This document shows positions 14,075 to 64,000 of a stretch of 64,000 nucleotides of DNA, in pieces (the stretch's first letter is position 1; every line of letters starts with the position of its first letter). A program made the position numbers and the translations under genes. This DNA is from Phorcus lineatus (taxonomy: Eukaryota > Mollusca > Gastropoda > Trochida > Trochidae). A model generated the notes under the pieces. It had not been told where the DNA came from and ran no database searches. It was given only the letters and a program-made list of their open reading frames with translations. The stretch lies in assembly GCA_921293015.1 (NCBI GenBank), contig OV121087.1, positions 7,204,501 to 7,268,500 on the forward strand, in the 5' to 3' direction.

Positions 14075-14100
<26 letters not shown>
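13433..14100 (+). repeat. 79-bp tandem array carrying the exon 1 splice acceptor
   Basis: About eight head-to-tail copies, ATG positions at 13533, 13612, 13691, 13770, 13849, 13928, 14007 and 14086, exactly 79 bp apart. Each unit holds a pyrimidine tract, a tattccag acceptor and the first 25 bases of ATP8A exon 1 (actaccgtcacatggaggaa..). The last copy runs into the real exon. Copies diverge toward the 5' end; the 3' copies are almost identical. Since 79 is one more than a multiple of three, the frame shifts in each unit. Confidence 0.95.
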
Positions 14101-60941
<46,841 letters not shown>

Positions 60942-63900
60942 CAGATTTACTCAATGGAAGGGAGGCAACTCAATGATACTGATCTCTATCGCTCACCACA
61001 ACATGTGTCATTCACCAAATCATCATCATCACAACACAGCGTAAAGCCAAGGGATCAGACAGAAGAAAATCTATACAGAAAATTAATGGATATAGATTGC
61101 TCTCAGAAGATTTTTTCAACTGATAACCACTATTTAATCATAATGGTGAAACAATAGAGTGAAAGGCAAAAAGTCGCTATGACTTGAATCAGCTGGCGTG
61201 GATGAAGTTAAGGGGTGTTCAATTCTTACAAAATGGATAAACTCAGGTTTTCTCAAACTTTACCTGCGCAGGTTGTAAGAACCAAGTAATCTACAGCAGA
61301 TCGTTAGTGAAAGTTACGGGATGTGCAATGTCGCTTGTTTTGGGGATTCAAGTTTGTCTCAGAAGTAAAAAATGTTTTAAAGATATCAATAGTATGATTT
61401 CCAGGTCCTTCATCGATTTGCCCAACATGTCGGTAATCTATTCTACCTCTTCCTTATACATAAGAGATGGGAAACGAAAATGTTAACAAACCATCTTTTG
61501 ATATTATTATCCTCGATTTTAGACCCTGATAGTTTATGATATCCTATAAAGGAGTAAATTATTCACTACATTTGACAGAATACAGAATAATTAGCTACTT
61601 ACATTTACGTTGTTTATAATCTCCAAGATATAATGTTGAAAGTATATCCTCTGCTTGTATTTTTCTTGATCTCCAAATCCACTATGTGTTTTTTCCGCTA
61701 CATATCTTTGAACTCTTCCAACTAACAGCAACATTAACCTTTTCTGCATTCGTACATATCCCTGTATACTGATATTTGTAACAATTCACATTTTACTCCT
61801 TATTATCGATCTTCCAAACCTTTTCTATGTCTTCTTCTCTCTTCAACTTTCTGCCTTCTTGTAATCTTGTCATTGTGGAGTTGACCTCTGTGGATGACCT
61901 ATAACCCCTAATCACCTTGAACTTTGACCCTCCAGTTTAACCCTTGAACTTTCAACTTCATGAAGTTCTGATTTGTTAAGCTATCAACAAATCAAGAGGG
62001 TGATTACAAATATTGTCAGATTTATTTTTTCAGAACATGCGTATGTAATGTGAATGTAAAGTAGAAATATGTACTCAGCAAAACAAATTAAGGGCCATAA
62101 CAATTTTTTTTCTTCAAATTATGAACTACTAAATACTTCAATTTGGAAAATTGGTGAGGTCCTTAACTTTGTTTGTTGATTAGTTGTCTAAATGAATAAT
62201 TCATGTTGTTTGTTTGATAATGCTTGGCAGATATTTTATTTAAAAGTCGACAGGAAAAATTATGAAATATATGAACCAGAAATAGGTTAATTGTTCAAAC
62301 TGATTTTATGATTACTAGTATGTGTTAAAAAACCAAATTGTTTTATTACATTTTTATAACAATGAAAATGTAGAAAGATATAAGGGAGATTTTCTAGATA
62401 ATAGATCAAATTAACATTGTTGGAAGTTTTATTTCAGTCATGTTAATTGAGTATTTACATGTTGATGAATAAAATTCTCACACAGTGACTATTTCATATC
62501 CAGAACATCTTATCTTAAATCAAATTTTAATGAAGAGTATTATATTATTTGTATTAAAACAATATATCTATTTTTTGTTGATCTGCTTGTCGTGTAGCTG
62601 TACGTCTTGTTGACAATCTGCTAGTGTTGATGTGATATTGAACAGTTGTATATTTATTTCATGGCTTTGTGCCGATAGTCCAGGTCTCGTGTCAATTGAA
62701 ATAATTTGACATCAACATCAGATGCTTTAAACAAGTTAATAATAATCTCTATCAGCACTTTATATGTGTATGTGGTCAGCTGATAATTTGATCAACTCAA
62801 TGAGATGTTTATGTTTGGGCATATAAATGCTTTTATAATAACTGGAAATTACTTCAATTGTGAAATAGCAAATTTTGGGTGTGTATTATGTGAATTAATA
62901 ACATTTAGATATATTTATATAACAACATTTGCTGTATTATGTTTCAAATTTAATAATGACAAAATGTGTACAATGAGAATATACTGGTACTATCCAAAAC
63001 TTTAAGAATAATTCAACATTAGTCTGATAAACTATGTCTTGTCATACATAGCAAGGCTTTCCAAACTTGTGGCCCCAATGAATGCTTTAAGTCTGATGAT
63101 TTCCCTTCGTCAAATTGAAAAAAAAATTCAGCCAACAAAAACTCCCCTATAAAATGTTTACATCGTTTGTGTAAAATCATGTATCAAATTCTTGAAAATA
63201 TTTTTTCAAAATAGGAATGTCCCCTCAAGTATAATTTCCCTTGGAAAAATATTCCCATAGAATTGCCCCTTTAACTACTGGCTACTTTAAAAGCCTCAGG
63301 GAGGTACTTATTGGTTAATCTTGGAACTATCCTTGGTGCTAGGAGCTTCCCTTAACTTGAACCCCTCTGTCACTGTCTAATTTAAGCATTGCTGCATTTT
63401 GCTCAAATTTGTGGTATTGATGCAGCAACCTTTTAAAATAAATAGCAACCTTCATGAAATTTCCGATAGGACTGTCAAGCTCAGCTGCAGTAGACTAGAA
63501 AGCAGGCACAGACAAGTTAGATAAATGCTTCAAGGCTTAAATAAGCCAGTGATTAAGACTGGTTCAAATTATGACCTGTAGGGAAGACAGGGTACCAGCA
63601 GAGCTTAATGAATGATAATATACAGTGCTATGGAAAAGACATTACCGGTTATAAGACTAACGTACAGATTGCATGCTTTGGTTACCAATATCTAATGACT
63701 ATCAGTTATAATCTTATTATTGGATGTTGCTCATTTCATGTTTATACTGTTTACAATTAATTTATTCATAACATCAAGTTTTCAATTGTCTGTGATAGAT
63801 CCGGCATACAAAGTAGATATTTTGATTTGTTTCAACTTGAATAATACATATGTAGATATCATATAACAATATCTTAACAACTTAATCAGCATTTGTTCAT

Positions 63901-64000
63901 TTGACTTGCTTTTCAAAAATTCATAATCCAGAAATAATAATTCATCATTAATTGCTAAATGTCAGCACTTAAGAAATCTAATCAGAAAATATATATGTAG
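60942..64000 (+). other. 3' UTR and downstream flank
   Basis: No recognisable coding sequence on either strand; open frames are short and unrelated to known proteins. The ATP8A 3' UTR must begin here. The first canonical AATAAA I see is at 62468-62473, with another near 63440, so the UTR could be about 1.5 kb; the true end is unknown. A repeat at 63450-63585 resembles one in ATP8A intron 1. Confidence 0.4.
63450..63585 (+). repeat. Dispersed repeat shared with 14990-15115
   Basis: Second copy of the same diverged repeat, same orientation; no terminal repeats resolved. Confidence 0.6.

Overview
The window is animal nuclear DNA: AT-rich, split by many GT-AG introns, with low coding density and a heavy load of minisatellites, fold-back elements and tRNA-derived SINEs. 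The repeats (a SINE with the sequence gataagtgaaatactcttg near its 3' end, and a 145-bp array headed by an AGCTCATC..GATGGGCT hairpin) and the protein sequences suggest a marine mollusc or a close lophotrochozoan. This is inference; no species can be named from sequence alone.

The main content is one plus-strand gene at about 14.1-60.9 kb: a class-1 P4-ATPase, phospholipid-transporting ATPase IA/IB-like (ATP8A). I resolved 38 coding exons whose GT-AG junctions keep one frame throughout, giving 1131 residues from the Met at 14086 to the stop at 60941. All core P-type ATPase motifs are present. One internal exon exists in two tandem versions (44851-44925 and 45910-45984), each 75 nt and in the same phase, which looks like a mutually exclusive pair. 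A 21-nt frame-neutral candidate micro-exon lies in the long last-but-one intron.

A complete hAT DNA transposon (29415-33803) sits in the intron between exons 11 and 12, in the opposite orientation. It has terminal inverted repeats, a perfect 8-bp target duplication (CCTTGAAG) and an unbroken five-exon transposase gene of 757 residues.

0-14 kb is the upstream flank. It holds a possible terminal exon of an unidentified minus-strand gene (571-704), three minisatellites (36-38, 42 and 39 bp units) and a 79-bp tandem array that ends in, and repeats, the 3' splice site of the first recognised ATP8A exon. A second, degenerate array repeats the 3' splice site of exon 33. The introns carry at least four related fold-back elements, several other inverted-repeat elements, a perfect 246-bp triplication, SINE copies (one with an 11-bp target duplication) and a 145-bp tandem array. 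61-64 kb is 3' UTR or flank with no recognisable gene.

The most unusual aspects are the tandem exon pair encoding the M5-M6 hairpin of the flippase, and the recurrent tandem arrays that amplify 3' splice sites of the same gene.
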